DNA of 64,000 nucleotides from Sutterella megalosphaeroides (GTDB lineage: Bacteria; Pseudomonadota; Gammaproteobacteria; Burkholderiales; Burkholderiaceae_F): the NCBI RefSeq assembly GCF_003609995.1, contig NZ_AP018786.1, positions 816,001 to 880,000 on the forward strand, given 5' to 3'. The notes beneath the pieces are model-generated. The model saw only the letters and a list, made by a program, of their open reading frames with translations, was not told the origin of the DNA and did not search any database. Position numbers and translations under genes: made by a program. Positions 33,111 through 41,297 of the stretch are shown here, in pieces (within the stretch, counting starts at the first letter, position 1; every line of letters begins with the position of its first letter).

Positions 33111-33605
33111 TCAGTGCGCCTCTTTGTGCATGAGGTCGATCTTGGCCATCACGACGGCCGAGAGGACGAACGTGAGGTGAATCACGACGTACCAGAGGAG
33201 CTTCGAATCGGGGATCGTCTGAAGTTCCATGAAGACGCGCAGGAGGTGAATCGACGAAATGGCGACGATCGACGCGGCGACCTTGTTCTTGAGCGAGCCC
33301 GCATCCATCTTGCCGAGCCATTCGAGCTTCTCGGTGTGCTCTCCGATGTTGAGGGCCGAGACGAAGTTTTCGTAGCCCGAGAACATCACCGTGACGATGA
33401 GACCTCCCACAAGGCCCATGTCAATAAGGGAAAGGATGCCGAGAATGAGGTCCGCTTCCGCGAGCTCCAGAACATGCGGCAGGATATGGAAGACTTCCTG
33501 GAAAAATTTGATCGCCAGAGCGAGGAGTGCGGCCGAGAGCCCGATGTAGATCGGGGCGAGAAGCCAGCGGGCGGCGTACATGAGGCGTTCGAAAAAGACT
33601 TCCAT
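33111..33605 (-). CDS. yqhA: YqhA/UPF0114 family membrane protein
   Basis: A 164-residue inner-membrane protein, the same length as E. coli YqhA. It starts [24 protein letters not shown] and has three to four hydrophobic segments, with the conserved [24 protein letters not shown] in the middle and a short HKEAH tail. The ATG at 33605 gives the family start; the longer frame adds unrelated polar sequence. The function is unknown. It diverges from ispDF. Confidence 0.93.
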   Translation of the reverse strand: MEVFFERLMYAARWLLAPIYIGLSAALLALAIKFFQEVFHILPHVLELAEADLILGILSLIDMGLVGGLIVTVMFSGYENFVSALNIGEHTEKLEWLGKMDAGSLKNKVAASIVAISSIHLLRVFMELQTIPDSKLLWYVVIHLTFVLSAVVMAKIDLMHKEAH

Positions 33606-33815
33606 GGTCGTGAAGAGCGAGTTGCGGTTCGTTGGCGGTTGGAAAAGCGGGCGGTCGTCGACGCGAACGTGTAGATCGTCGTGGACGAGCCGCACGAGGG
33701 ATCGTCATTTTCTCACGGCGGGCGGAAAAATTCCCGCCCGCATCGCGCTTCGATTGGCTATTCTTGCGACATCGTTCGATTTTTTTCGTCTTTTTTTATT
33801 CGAGGGGCCGCCGTC

Positions 33816-35000
33816 ATGTCCGCTTCCGCCGAAACCTCGCGCATCGTCGCGCTCATCTGTGCCGCGGGCGTCGGGCGCCGCATGGGCGCCGATCGTCCGA
33901 AGCAGTATCTAAAATTGGGCGCCCTGCCTATGCTCGTGCACACGGTGCGCGCGATCGCTTCGGTCGGGCGCGTCGCGGAAACGGTCGTCGTCGTGAGTCC
34001 CGAGGATCCCTATATCGACGAGACGGCCCGCGACTTCCCCGAGGGCGTTCGCGTACTGCGAGCGGGCGGCGCAGAACGGGCGGACTCCGTCTTGAACGGG
34101 CTTCTCGCCGCGGGTTTTCCCGACGACGCGCTCGTTCTTGTTCACGATGCGGCGCGCCCCTGCGTGCGCCCGAGCGAGGTCGAGCACCTGATCGACGAGG
34201 TGCTTGCGGACCCGCAGGCAGCCGGGGGCCTTTTGGCCGTCCCGATGTCGGATACCGTGAAGCGCGCCGACCAAGATCGGCGGGTCGTCGAAACGCTCCC
34301 GCGCGAAGCGCTCTGGCGTGCGGCCACCCCGCAGTGCTTCCGCGCGGGCGAACTGATTGCGGCCCTTTCGGGCGACCGCACCGGAATCACCGACGAAGCC
34401 TCCGCCATGGAGCGTGCCGGGCACGTCGTCAAGGTGGTTTCGGGTCGAACGACCAACATCAAGGTCACACAGCCGGGCGACGAAAAGATCGCCGGCCTTC
34501 TTTTGGGAGACGCTTCCGTGATTCCTCTTCGCATCGGTCAGGGGTACGATTCCCACCGACTTGTTCCCGGGAGGCCGCTCATTTTGGGCGGCGTCGAAAT
34601 TCCGCATACGACGGGCCTTGACGGCCATTCGGATGCGGATGTTCTCTTGCATGCCGTAACCGACGCCGTCCTCGGGGCGAGCGCTCTCGGGGACATCGGG
34701 CAGCACTTTCCCCCTTCGGACCCCGCCTGGAAGGGTGCGGACAGTCGCAAGCTCCTCGCCGAAGTCGTGCGCCTGGCGCGCGCCAAGGGCTGGGGGATCG
34801 TCAACGTCGACGCGACGATCGTCGCCGAACGCCCGAAGATCGGTCCGCACATGGCGGCGATCCGCGCGAGCCTCGCGGCGACGCTCGGCGTCTCGGAAGA
34901 GGTCGTGAACGTGAAGGCGAAGACGAACGAAAAGATGGACGCGGTCGGCCGCGAAGAAGGGATGATGGCGCACGCCGTGGCGCTCATGGCCCGCATTTGA
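33816..35000 (+). CDS. ispDF: Bifunctional IspD-IspF, MEP pathway
   Basis: A 394-residue fusion of two non-consecutive MEP-pathway enzymes. Residues 1 to about 230 are IspD, which makes CDP-methylerythritol ([31 protein letters not shown]). The rest is IspF, the cyclodiphosphate synthase ([25 protein letters not shown] with its zinc-binding Asp and His, then [16 protein letters not shown] and KAKTNEKMD). Burkholderiales usually carry separate ispD and ispF; fusions are better known in alpha- and epsilonproteobacteria. The ATG at 33816 follows GAGGGG. The gene is monocistronic with its own terminator. Confidence 0.95.
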   Translation: MSASAETSRIVALICAAGVGRRMGADRPKQYLKLGALPMLVHTVRAIASVGRVAETVVVVSPEDPYIDETARDFPEGVRVLRAGGAERADSVLNGLLAAGFPDDALVLVHDAARPCVRPSEVEHLIDEVLADPQAAGGLLAVPMSDTVKRADQDRRVVETLPREALWRAATPQCFRAGELIAALSGDRTGITDEASAMERAGHVVKVVSGRTTNIKVTQPGDEKIAGLLLGDASVIPLRIGQGYDSHRLVPGRPLILGGVEIPHTTGLDGHSDADVLLHAVTDAVLGASALGDIGQHFPPSDPAWKGADSRKLLAEVVRLARAKGWGIVNVDATIVAERPKIGPHMAAIRASLAATLGVSEEVVNVKAKTNEKMDAVGREEGMMAHAVALMARI

Positions 35001-35030
35001 TTCGCCCGACACCGCCGACTCGAAAAAGAA

Positions 35031-35058
35031 AGGCGCCCGGATCTTCCGGGCGCCTTTT
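35031..35058 (+). terminator. Intrinsic terminator after ispDF
   Basis: Perfect 11-bp stem AGGCGCCCGGA/TCCGGGCGCCT with a 3-base loop, followed by TTTT; an A-rich left flank also serves envZ. Confidence 0.9.
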
Positions 35059-35099
35059 CACTTCGAGGGCCTTGAGCTTTCGTGACGCTTCAACGTTGT

Positions 35100-36515
35100 T
35101 CAGCGTCGCTCTTCGAGCTTTTGCGCGGCCTTGTCCTGCTCTTTGAGCGCCTTTTTGAGTGCTCCCTTCGTCACGATCGGGAAGCGTACGCGCACAAGGA
35201 GCCCGTGCGGGTCGGCGTCTCCCAACTGCACGGTGCCGCCCGAGCGGCGCACGATGCGGTCGACAATCGCAAGACCGAGCCCCGACCCCGTCACGCCGCT
35301 TCGGGCGCTCTCGCCTCGTTCGAAAGGACGCATGACGCGTTCGCGCTCTTCGGCGGGGAGGCCCTTCCCTTCGTCCGACACGGTGAGAAGCGCCGTGCGG
35401 CCGTCGGGTTCGCGCTTCAATTCGAGCGTGAGGTAAAGCGTCCCGTCCTCGCTTCGGCCGTAGCGCTGCGCGTTCGTCACGAGATTCTGAATGGCGCGCG
35501 AAAGCTCCAAGGGATGCGCCATCACCCAGATTTCCGGATCGAGTCGGGTGGCGAGCTTCACCGTCGCGTCCGATTCGATGCGGGCGATCTGCAAGGCCGC
35601 TTCGACCGCTTCGCCGAAATTCACCATCACCTGATCCTCGTTCGAGCGACGCGCGTAGGCGAGGAACTGATTGACGATGTTTTCCATCTGTTCGAGGTCG
35701 CTCACCATGGCGTTGCGGGAATCTTCGGGAAGGTCCGCGAGTTCCACTTCAAGACGCAGACGCGTGATCGGCGTACGAAGGTCGTGGGAGACCCCCGCAA
35801 GAAGGAGTTCTCGGTCGGCTTCGATTCGCTTCAGGTCGCTCACCATCTGGTTGAAGGAGCTGTTGACGGCCTGAATTTCCGCGGTCGACGCGTCTTCGGG
35901 AAGGGGATCGGGGTCTTGCCCCCGGCCCAACTGCGTCGCAAAGAGCGAGAGGCGCGCCAAGGGCTGAATCACGTGCCGCGTGAGGGCGGTTGCGCCGAAG
36001 AGCGACGCAAGGCCCGCCGCCAACGCCCACCAGAGCCAGGCGGTGCCGTAGGGCGGATCGAGCGCGTCGTCCTTCGTTTGGAGCCAATAGGCGTCCCCGT
36101 CGATGTCAAAGGAGACCCAGAGGCCGTTGTTGCCGTTGACGCGCGTCGCGACGATCGTCTCGGGCCCGAGCGACGTTTTGACGAGCTGATCGATGAGGCC
36201 GTTGAACCCTTCGCCCGAGAGGCGCACCACCTTGTCGGTCTCGTCTCGGGGGGAGATGAGGACGCCCTCGCGGGCGGCGAGTACCTTGAGGAGGTCGAGT
36301 CGATACAAGGGGTCGGCCGTCACGAGCGCGTACTTCGTGATGTTCACGGTCGAGACGAGGTGTTGCGCCACGCCCTGGGAGTAGGGGAGTTCGGAGAGCA
36401 CGCGAAAGCTCTGCAGCCAGCCGATCACGGAGAAGAAAAGGAGGCCGCAAAGGAGCAGAAAAGTGCGCCAGAAAAGACTGGGGCGGCGGTTTTTGAGTTG
36501 GGCGATCCAGGACAT
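35100..36515 (-). CDS. envZ: EnvZ-type sensor histidine kinase
   Basis: A 471-residue inner-membrane histidine kinase. Two transmembrane helices (about 17-37 and 157-177) flank a periplasmic sensor, followed by a HAMP domain. The H-box GVSHDLRTPITRLRLE carries the phospho-acceptor histidine. ATP-binding boxes follow: NLVTNAQRYG (N), DEGKGLP (G1) and GSGLGLAIVDRIV (G2). It pairs with the ompR gene upstream. A strong hairpin-T-run lies between the two genes, so kinase expression may be reduced relative to the regulator. Confidence 0.93.
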   Translation of the reverse strand: MSWIAQLKNRRPSLFWRTFLLLCGLLFFSVIGWLQSFRVLSELPYSQGVAQHLVSTVNITKYALVTADPLYRLDLLKVLAAREGVLISPRDETDKVVRLSGEGFNGLIDQLVKTSLGPETIVATRVNGNNGLWVSFDIDGDAYWLQTKDDALDPPYGTAWLWWALAAGLASLFGATALTRHVIQPLARLSLFATQLGRGQDPDPLPEDASTAEIQAVNSSFNQMVSDLKRIEADRELLLAGVSHDLRTPITRLRLEVELADLPEDSRNAMVSDLEQMENIVNQFLAYARRSNEDQVMVNFGEAVEAALQIARIESDATVKLATRLDPEIWVMAHPLELSRAIQNLVTNAQRYGRSEDGTLYLTLELKREPDGRTALLTVSDEGKGLPAEERERVMRPFERGESARSGVTGSGLGLAIVDRIVRRSGGTVQLGDADPHGLLVRVRFPIVTKGALKKALKEQDKAAQKLEERR

Positions 36516-36711
36516 GCGACGGTGCCCCGCCGAAGGGGGCGTGAAGAGGTGTCGATCGAATCGGGGCGCGGAGAGCGCGCCGAGCGGGCGCGTCGGGCCG
36601 AGGGCATCGCAAGAGCGGCTCGGGCCGAAGGCCGGGGTGTTGTACCGAGCATCATAGCGGAAGACGGCCGTCCGACGAACGCCCTACGGACCGAAGAACC
36701 GAAGGCCGGTG

Positions 36712-36749
36712 AAAAAAAGAAGGACGCCGATCGACTCGGGCGTCCTTCT
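36712..36749 (-). terminator. Intrinsic terminator between ompR and envZ
   Basis: Perfect 11-bp stem AGAAGGACGCC/GGCGTCCTTCT (36718-36728, 36739-36749). Seven A's at 36712-36718 become a T-run on the minus strand, directly after ompR. Confidence 0.88.
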
Positions 36750-36794
36750 CGGGAAACCGGGGGGCGTCGGAAGGGCGCCCCAACAGGTTCGGTA

Positions 36795-37514
36795 TCAGCT
36801 CTGGCCGTCCGGAATGAAGACGTAGCCGAGCCCCCAAACGGTCTGCAGATAGCGGGGCTTCGAGGGATCGGGTTCGATCAGCTTGCGAAGGCGCGAAACC
36901 TGCACGTCGAGCGACCGGTCGAAGGCTTCGTATTCGCGACCGCGGGCCATTTCCATGAGCTTGTCGCGCGACAAGGGCTGGCGCGGGTGACGCGCGAAGG
37001 CCTTCAAAACGGCGAATTCGCCCGTCGTGAGCGGCACGGGCTGGCCGTTTTTGGTGAGCACGCGCGTGCCGAGGTCGAGTTCGAACGCGCCGAATCGCAC
37101 CACTTCGTCCGCCATGGAGGGAGCGCCCGGAGCGTCGGGCGCCGGACGACGGCGCAGCACCGCGTGGATGCGGGCGAGGAGTTCGCGCGGGTTGAAGGGC
37201 TTGGCGATGTAGTCGTCCGCCCCGAGTTCGAGACCGAGAATGCGGTCGACGTCTTCGCCGCGGGCCGTGAGCATGATGATCGGGGTCATGTCCTTCTGGC
37301 CGCGCAGGCGCTTCAGAATGGCAATGCCGTCTTCGCCCGGCATCATGAGGTCGAGAATCAGGGCATCGAAGTGTTCGCGCAGCCAGAGGCGGTTCATGCT
37401 CGCAGCGTTTTCGGCCACGAACACCTGGAAGCCGTTTTCGCCGAGATAGCGGCGCAAAAGGTCGCGAAGTCGGGGGTCGTCGTCAACGACGAGAATCTTG
37501 GGGGTGCGTTCCAT
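36795..37514 (-). CDS. ompR: OmpR-type response regulator
   Basis: A 239-residue DNA-binding response regulator. The receiver domain (KILVVDDDPRLRDLLRRYL) has the acceptor Asp in DALILDLMMPGEDG, with MLTAR and YIAKPFNP completing the acidic pocket and switch. A winged-helix OmpR/PhoB effector domain follows (LTTGEFAVLKAFARHPRQPLSRDKL, RYLQTVWGLGYVF). It is cognate to the EnvZ-like kinase encoded downstream, and in relatives the pair controls porins and osmotic or envelope responses. GGAG lies a few bases before the ATG. Confidence 0.95.
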   Translation of the reverse strand: MERTPKILVVDDDPRLRDLLRRYLGENGFQVFVAENAASMNRLWLREHFDALILDLMMPGEDGIAILKRLRGQKDMTPIIMLTARGEDVDRILGLELGADDYIAKPFNPRELLARIHAVLRRRPAPDAPGAPSMADEVVRFGAFELDLGTRVLTKNGQPVPLTTGEFAVLKAFARHPRQPLSRDKLMEMARGREYEAFDRSLDVQVSRLRKLIEPDPSKPRYLQTVWGLGYVFIPDGQS

Positions 37515-37847
37515 GATGCTCCTCTGGGGCGGTGCCGCGTCGGGGGTGGCGCCGGAAGGGTAGAGGCCCCTTCCGCGTCCGGACGCAAATGCGGCTTCCG
37601 CCGGTGGTTGTCGGCCGAGGGCCCGCAGGCCCTCGGATTCCGTAGGTAATTATTTCGTATTGTCTCTCTTCGGGCGGCCCTTTGCCAACGGGGCCGAACA
37701 CCCGGTTACGAAATGGGCCGTAAGCGCCCCCGGCGGGGGTCGGGTCCCCGAAAAAAGTTCGTAACGTTTTTTCCAATTTGAGTCTACCCGCGCGCAAAGC
37801 TCGATGTTAAATTCGGAGGCGAATCGAGACCAACCGAGACTTAACCC
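37515..37847. other. Divergent promoter region of ompR and the 37848 gene
   Basis: These 333 bp carry no convincing gene. A perfect 9-bp hairpin (CCGAGGGCC, loop CGCA, GGCCCTCGG, 37615-37636) falls in the expected ompR leader. A short AT-rich patch at 37645-37665 is the likely promoter core. Confidence 0.5.
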
Positions 37848-38378
37848 ATGCATAAGCTCACAAAAACCGGACTTTTAGCCGCCGTGTTCGCTTGTGTTTC
37901 CGTCGGTTCGGCCGCCGAAAACGAATGGTCGACGCCGCTCGGCGCGGCCCTGGTGAAACCGGGCGAGAAAGCCCCGACGGCGACCGACTGCGGCGGCGAC
38001 GTACCTTGCGTACGGCTCTGGAGCCAGATGTCGGCCGACGAACGCGCGAAGCTCTGGCCCTATCTGGACGACGTGTCGCGCACCTCGCACTGGCGCGAGA
38101 TGAACCGCGCGGAGCGCGAAGCGCTCAAATCGCGGCTTTGCCCGCGCGACGTCGAAGCCCTGCGGCACCGCTTCACGCTGAAGTCGACCGAAGAATGCAC
38201 CGAGTCGGGCCCGAAGCGGTTGCGCTCCCGCATGGCCGACGAGGCGGACCGTCGCCTGATGCGCGAACAGATTCTCGAAGTGCACATGGAGTTGTCGGGC
38301 GCCGAACACCGCTCGCACCCCCGCGCGCTGAGAGCGCCCGAGCCGATCGAGAAGGCCCGAACGCCCGAGGAAAAGTAA
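37848..38378 (+). CDS. Small secreted protein, DUF3106-like
   Basis: A 176-residue protein with a signal peptide (MHKLTKTGLLAAVFACVSVGSAA). The mature part has LWSQMSADERAKLWPYLDDVSRTSHWREMNRAEREALKSRL, whose repeated W...M/L...ER pattern resembles DUF3106 proteins. Four cysteines (CGGDVPC, LCPRD, EECTES) could form two disulfides, and a basic, proline-containing tail ends the chain. It diverges from ompR. The function is unknown. Confidence 0.7.
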   Translation: MHKLTKTGLLAAVFACVSVGSAAENEWSTPLGAALVKPGEKAPTATDCGGDVPCVRLWSQMSADERAKLWPYLDDVSRTSHWREMNRAEREALKSRLCPRDVEALRHRFTLKSTEECTESGPKRLRSRMADEADRRLMREQILEVHMELSGAEHRSHPRALRAPEPIEKARTPEEK

Positions 38379-38537
38379 GCGTTTGCGACACATTGCGACA
38401 CGCATGCGACATGCAGCAAGACGCTGGCCCGAAAACGGTCGGCGTTTTCTTTTCTTTTCGTTTCGCTTCGTACTCCGAACGCCGCATGCCGTCCTCTGCC
38501 GACCGTTGCCGAGCAGCCCGGTCGGGCCCCTCTATAC

Positions 38538-38583
38538 TATAATGAAGGACCCTTGAGGGAGCCCGGTGCGGGCTCCCGATTTT
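38538..38583 (+). promoter_or_regulatory. Consensus -10 followed by leader hairpin, upstream of tsaB
   Basis: A perfect TATAAT lies at 38538-38543 without a clear -35. A 9-bp perfect stem GGGAGCCCG/CGGGCTCCC (38557-38577) and TTTT follow about 15 bases later. This would end transcription almost at once, so it may attenuate tsaB or terminate traffic from upstream. Confidence 0.45.
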
Positions 38584-38633
38584 GAATTCGACAGCTGTGC
38601 GTCCGCCTCGTGCGGGCGCTTGCGGGAACCTTC

Positions 38634-39377
38634 ATGACTTCTTCGAACCCCCTTCTTCTCGCTCTCGACACCGCGCAGGAAGACTGCGCCGCTGCGCTCC
38701 TTCGCGACGGCAAGCTTTTGGCCGTCCGGTGCGAACACGTCGGGAACCGTCACGCCGAATGCGTTTTGGGCCTGATCGACGCCGTGCTCGCCGAGGCGGG
38801 CGAACGGAAGGCGAACCTCTCGGCCGTCGCCTTCGGGGCGGGACCGGGAAGCTTCACGGGGTTGCGCGTTGCGTGCGGCGTCGCGCAGGGCCTTGCCTGG
38901 GCGTTGCAACTCCCCGTCCTCGCGGTTTCGAATCTCGAAGCCGTCGCGCTCCTGGCCGCCCGTGAAAAGGGCCTTGCTCCGGGCGACCGAATTCTCGTTG
39001 CGAACGACGCCCGCATGAACGAATGCTACGCGGCGCTTTACGAAGTGTGCGACCCCGCGACGGGGCGCTACTTCACGTGCCTTGCGGAACCCGCTCTTCT
39101 GAAGCCCGAAGTCGTTCCCGTCGCCGCGCGCGAGGGCGGTGCGAAGCTCGTCGCGGGCAGTGCCCCGGTGCAGTTCCCCGAAGTGTTTGAGGGCGCCGCC
39201 GCGGAAGGGCTCGAACTCTTCCCGCGCACCGAAAGCGCCCCCGAAGAAATCGCGCTTCTCGGCGAAGCGATGTTCCGTCGCGGCGAAGCGGTCGAGCCTC
39301 AGGCGGCCGCGCCCTTCTATGTGCGCAACCGCGTGGCGCTCACGATGGCGGAACGCGCGGCCGGGGAAAAGCTTTGA
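38634..39377 (+). CDS. tsaB: tRNA threonylcarbamoyladenosine biosynthesis protein TsaB
   Basis: A 247-residue ASKHA-fold partner of TsaD and TsaE in making t6A at position 37 of ANN-decoding tRNAs. It has LLALDTAQEDCAAALLRDG at the start and the hallmark FGAGPGSFTGLRVACGVAQGLA. The ATG at 38634 gives the standard N-terminus. The stop overlaps the next start as TGATG, so tsaB and rimI are coupled, an order found across betaproteobacteria. Confidence 0.95.
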   Translation: MTSSNPLLLALDTAQEDCAAALLRDGKLLAVRCEHVGNRHAECVLGLIDAVLAEAGERKANLSAVAFGAGPGSFTGLRVACGVAQGLAWALQLPVLAVSNLEAVALLAAREKGLAPGDRILVANDARMNECYAALYEVCDPATGRYFTCLAEPALLKPEVVPVAAREGGAKLVAGSAPVQFPEVFEGAAAEGLELFPRTESAPEEIALLGEAMFRRGEAVEPQAAAPFYVRNRVALTMAERAAGEKL

Positions 39378-39847
39378 TGCGGGTCGACGTGCGGCCCATG
39401 ACGGCCGAAGATCTCGATTGGGTGACGGCGGCGGAAGCCGAAGTGGAATTCACCCCCTGGACGCGACGCAATTTCGAAGATTCGATTGCCGAAGGGAGCC
39501 CCGTGCGCGGTCACGCGCACGTGTTGACGGTCGACGGCGTCCCCGCGGGTTGGGCCGTGATGCACCCCGTGCTCGACGAACTCGAACTTCTCATCATCGG
39601 CGTCGCGAAAGCCTGGCAGCGCCGGGGCTTGGGGCGAAAGCTTCTCTCGGACTTGATCGAGTCCGCCCGGGGGAAATTCGTGTGCGTGCACTTGGAAGTG
39701 CGCGCCTCGAACACGCCTGCGCGCTCGCTTTACGACGCGCTCGGCTTCGAGGAAGTCGGTCGCCGCAAGAATTACTACCGTACCGAATCGGGTCGGGAGG
39801 ACGCGATCCTCATGCGGCTCGATCTCGCCGAGTCCGCGGGCGCGTGA
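39377..39847 (+). CDS. rimI: Ribosomal protein S18-alanine N-acetyltransferase
   Basis: A 156-residue GNAT acetyltransferase. It has VRPMTAEDLDWVTAAEAEVEFTPWTRRNFEDS at the N-terminus, the acetyl-CoA loop KAWQRRGLGRKLLSDLI, and the RimI-typical EVRASNTPARSLYDALGFEEVGRRKNYY, which positions the catalytic tyrosine. It acetylates the N-terminal alanine of ribosomal protein S18. It is coupled to tsaB by a one-base overlap, and udg follows 42 bp later, probably in the same operon. Confidence 0.93.
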   Translation: MRVDVRPMTAEDLDWVTAAEAEVEFTPWTRRNFEDSIAEGSPVRGHAHVLTVDGVPAGWAVMHPVLDELELLIIGVAKAWQRRGLGRKLLSDLIESARGKFVCVHLEVRASNTPARSLYDALGFEEVGRRKNYYRTESGREDAILMRLDLAESAGA

Positions 39848-39889
39848 GGCCCGGGACCCTTTCATTCGAACGAAATTTTGGGAGCGCTC

Positions 39890-40939
39890 ATGTCCGACGC
39901 AACGGAGAACCACGACGACGTCCCCGGTTGGGGCGACGCCGACCCGGAAGCCTTCGAGCGGCTCGCCCGCATCTGGGACGCACTCGGCTGCGGTCCCCTC
40001 TGGCTCGAGCGCTCGACGCCCGATCCGCTCTTCGACCCGATCACGCGCCGCGCGCTCCTCGGTGAAAAGGTGCAGCCGGGCGCGGCTCCCGCAGCTCCTT
40101 CGGCTCCCTCGGCCGCTGCTTCCTCCGCTCCCGCCGCGCCGCAACCCGCGCCCCGATTCGGGCGTCCCGCGCAGGCGCCGGGCGCCGCGGCCCCGCAGCG
40201 CCCCCGCGCTCCGCAGGGGGCTCAAACCCAAGCGCCGACCCGTCCGGGTCCTCAGGCGCAAGCCCCTCAAGGGTCTCAAGCCGCTCCCGCGCCAATTCCG
40301 ATTCTCTCCGAGGAGACCAAGGCCAAAATCCGCACGGCCGACTGGGCGACCCTTGAAGGGCTCGTTCGCGACTGCACGGCCTGTCCGATTTCGAAAACCC
40401 GACAGCACCCCGTCTTTGCCGAAGGGGCGCCGGGTCCGAAGTTGGTGCTTGTGGGCGAAGCCCCCGGGGCCGAAGAAGACCTCCAGGGGATTCCGTTCGT
40501 CGGGAAGTCGGGGAAGTTGCTTACCGCGATGCTCGATGCGATCGCCGTGCGACGGAAAGACGACATCGTCATTTTGAACGCCTTGAAGTGCCGTCCGCCC
40601 CAGAACCGCAATCCCGAGCCCGCCGAGACGGCCTGCTGCAGTCACTACCTCGAGCGCCAGTTGGAGATTCTGAAACCCGACGTTCTCTTCCTGATGGGGC
40701 GCTTTGCGGTGCAGACGGTGCTCAAAGACCGGGCGGCAGCGATTTCGCGCCTGCGCGGCGTCGTGCACGAAGCGGAACTCTCGGACGGCCGCAAGGTGAA
40801 GTGCGTCGTGAGCTACCACCCCTCGTACCTCTTGCGCTCGCCCGGCGAAAAGGCGAAGGCCTGGGAGGACCTCGTCCTCCTGCGGCGCACGATGCGCGAA
40901 GCGGGGATCCCCGTGCGCGAACGGGAAAAGCACTGGTAA
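39890..40939 (+). CDS. Family 4 (iron-sulfur) uracil-DNA glycosylase
   Basis: A 349-residue DNA repair enzyme removing uracil. The first 60 residues form a small domain, then comes a long Ala/Pro/Gln linker (about residues 65-140). The catalytic domain carries the family 4 signature KLVLVGEAPGAEEDLQGIPFVGKSGKLL and the late SYHPSYLLRSP. Cysteines in DCTACP and KCRPPQNRNPEPAETACC fit a [4Fe-4S] cluster. I chose ATG 39890 over the upstream TTG because GGGAG lies just before it. The N-terminal extension is typical of betaproteobacterial versions. Confidence 0.92.
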   Translation: MSDATENHDDVPGWGDADPEAFERLARIWDALGCGPLWLERSTPDPLFDPITRRALLGEKVQPGAAPAAPSAPSAAASSAPAAPQPAPRFGRPAQAPGAAAPQRPRAPQGAQTQAPTRPGPQAQAPQGSQAAPAPIPILSEETKAKIRTADWATLEGLVRDCTACPISKTRQHPVFAEGAPGPKLVLVGEAPGAEEDLQGIPFVGKSGKLLTAMLDAIAVRRKDDIVILNALKCRPPQNRNPEPAETACCSHYLERQLEILKPDVLFLMGRFAVQTVLKDRAAAISRLRGVVHEAELSDGRKVKCVVSYHPSYLLRSPGEKAKAWEDLVLLRRTMREAGIPVREREKHW

Positions 40940-40943
40940 CGCG

Positions 40944-41282
40944 ATGAGTTCGGAAAGCGAAAAGCCGGCCGACGCTCCGATCGTCGACTACGACGAGGCG
41001 CTGCGCGCGACGCACCGCGAAGCGGCGGCGACCCTCGTCGTGGCGGTCCTGATCGCCCTCTTTTTCTGGGGTGCGATCGGGCTCCTCCACGACGTGCCGG
41101 GGACGAGCGGGGGGTTCCCCTTATGGTTCTGGTGGGCGGTTCCGGGCGGCTACCTCGCGTCGATTGCGGGGGTGGTGTGGCTCGTTCGTCGGGTCTTTCG
41201 GAATTTCTCGCTCGACCTGACGCCCGATTCGACGCCCGAAAAGCCTTCCCGCACGTCGTCCGAATCCGCTCTTCGCTCGTAA
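40944..41282 (+). CDS. yhdT: YhdT/DUF997 small membrane protein
   Basis: A 112-residue protein with two transmembrane helices (about 30-50 and 62-82, WFWWAVPGGYLASIAGVVWLV). It matches YhdT, the small protein always encoded just before panF in enterobacteria and many other proteobacteria. It starts four bases after the uracil glycosylase stop and ends 15 bases before panF. It is presumably an accessory subunit of the symporter; its role is not established. Confidence 0.88.
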   Translation: MSSESEKPADAPIVDYDEALRATHREAAATLVVAVLIALFFWGAIGLLHDVPGTSGGFPLWFWWAVPGGYLASIAGVVWLVRRVFRNFSLDLTPDSTPEKPSRTSSESALRS

Positions 41283-41297
41283 CCCGTCGAGACGCCC

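Noticed and set aside
35082-37649. 855-codon plus-strand frame
   Set aside because: Antisense to both envZ and ompR, whose motifs are complete on the minus strand.
37483-37853. Two small minus-strand frames upstream of ompR
   Set aside because: They have no ribosome binding sites or recognisable features and fall in the expected promoter region.
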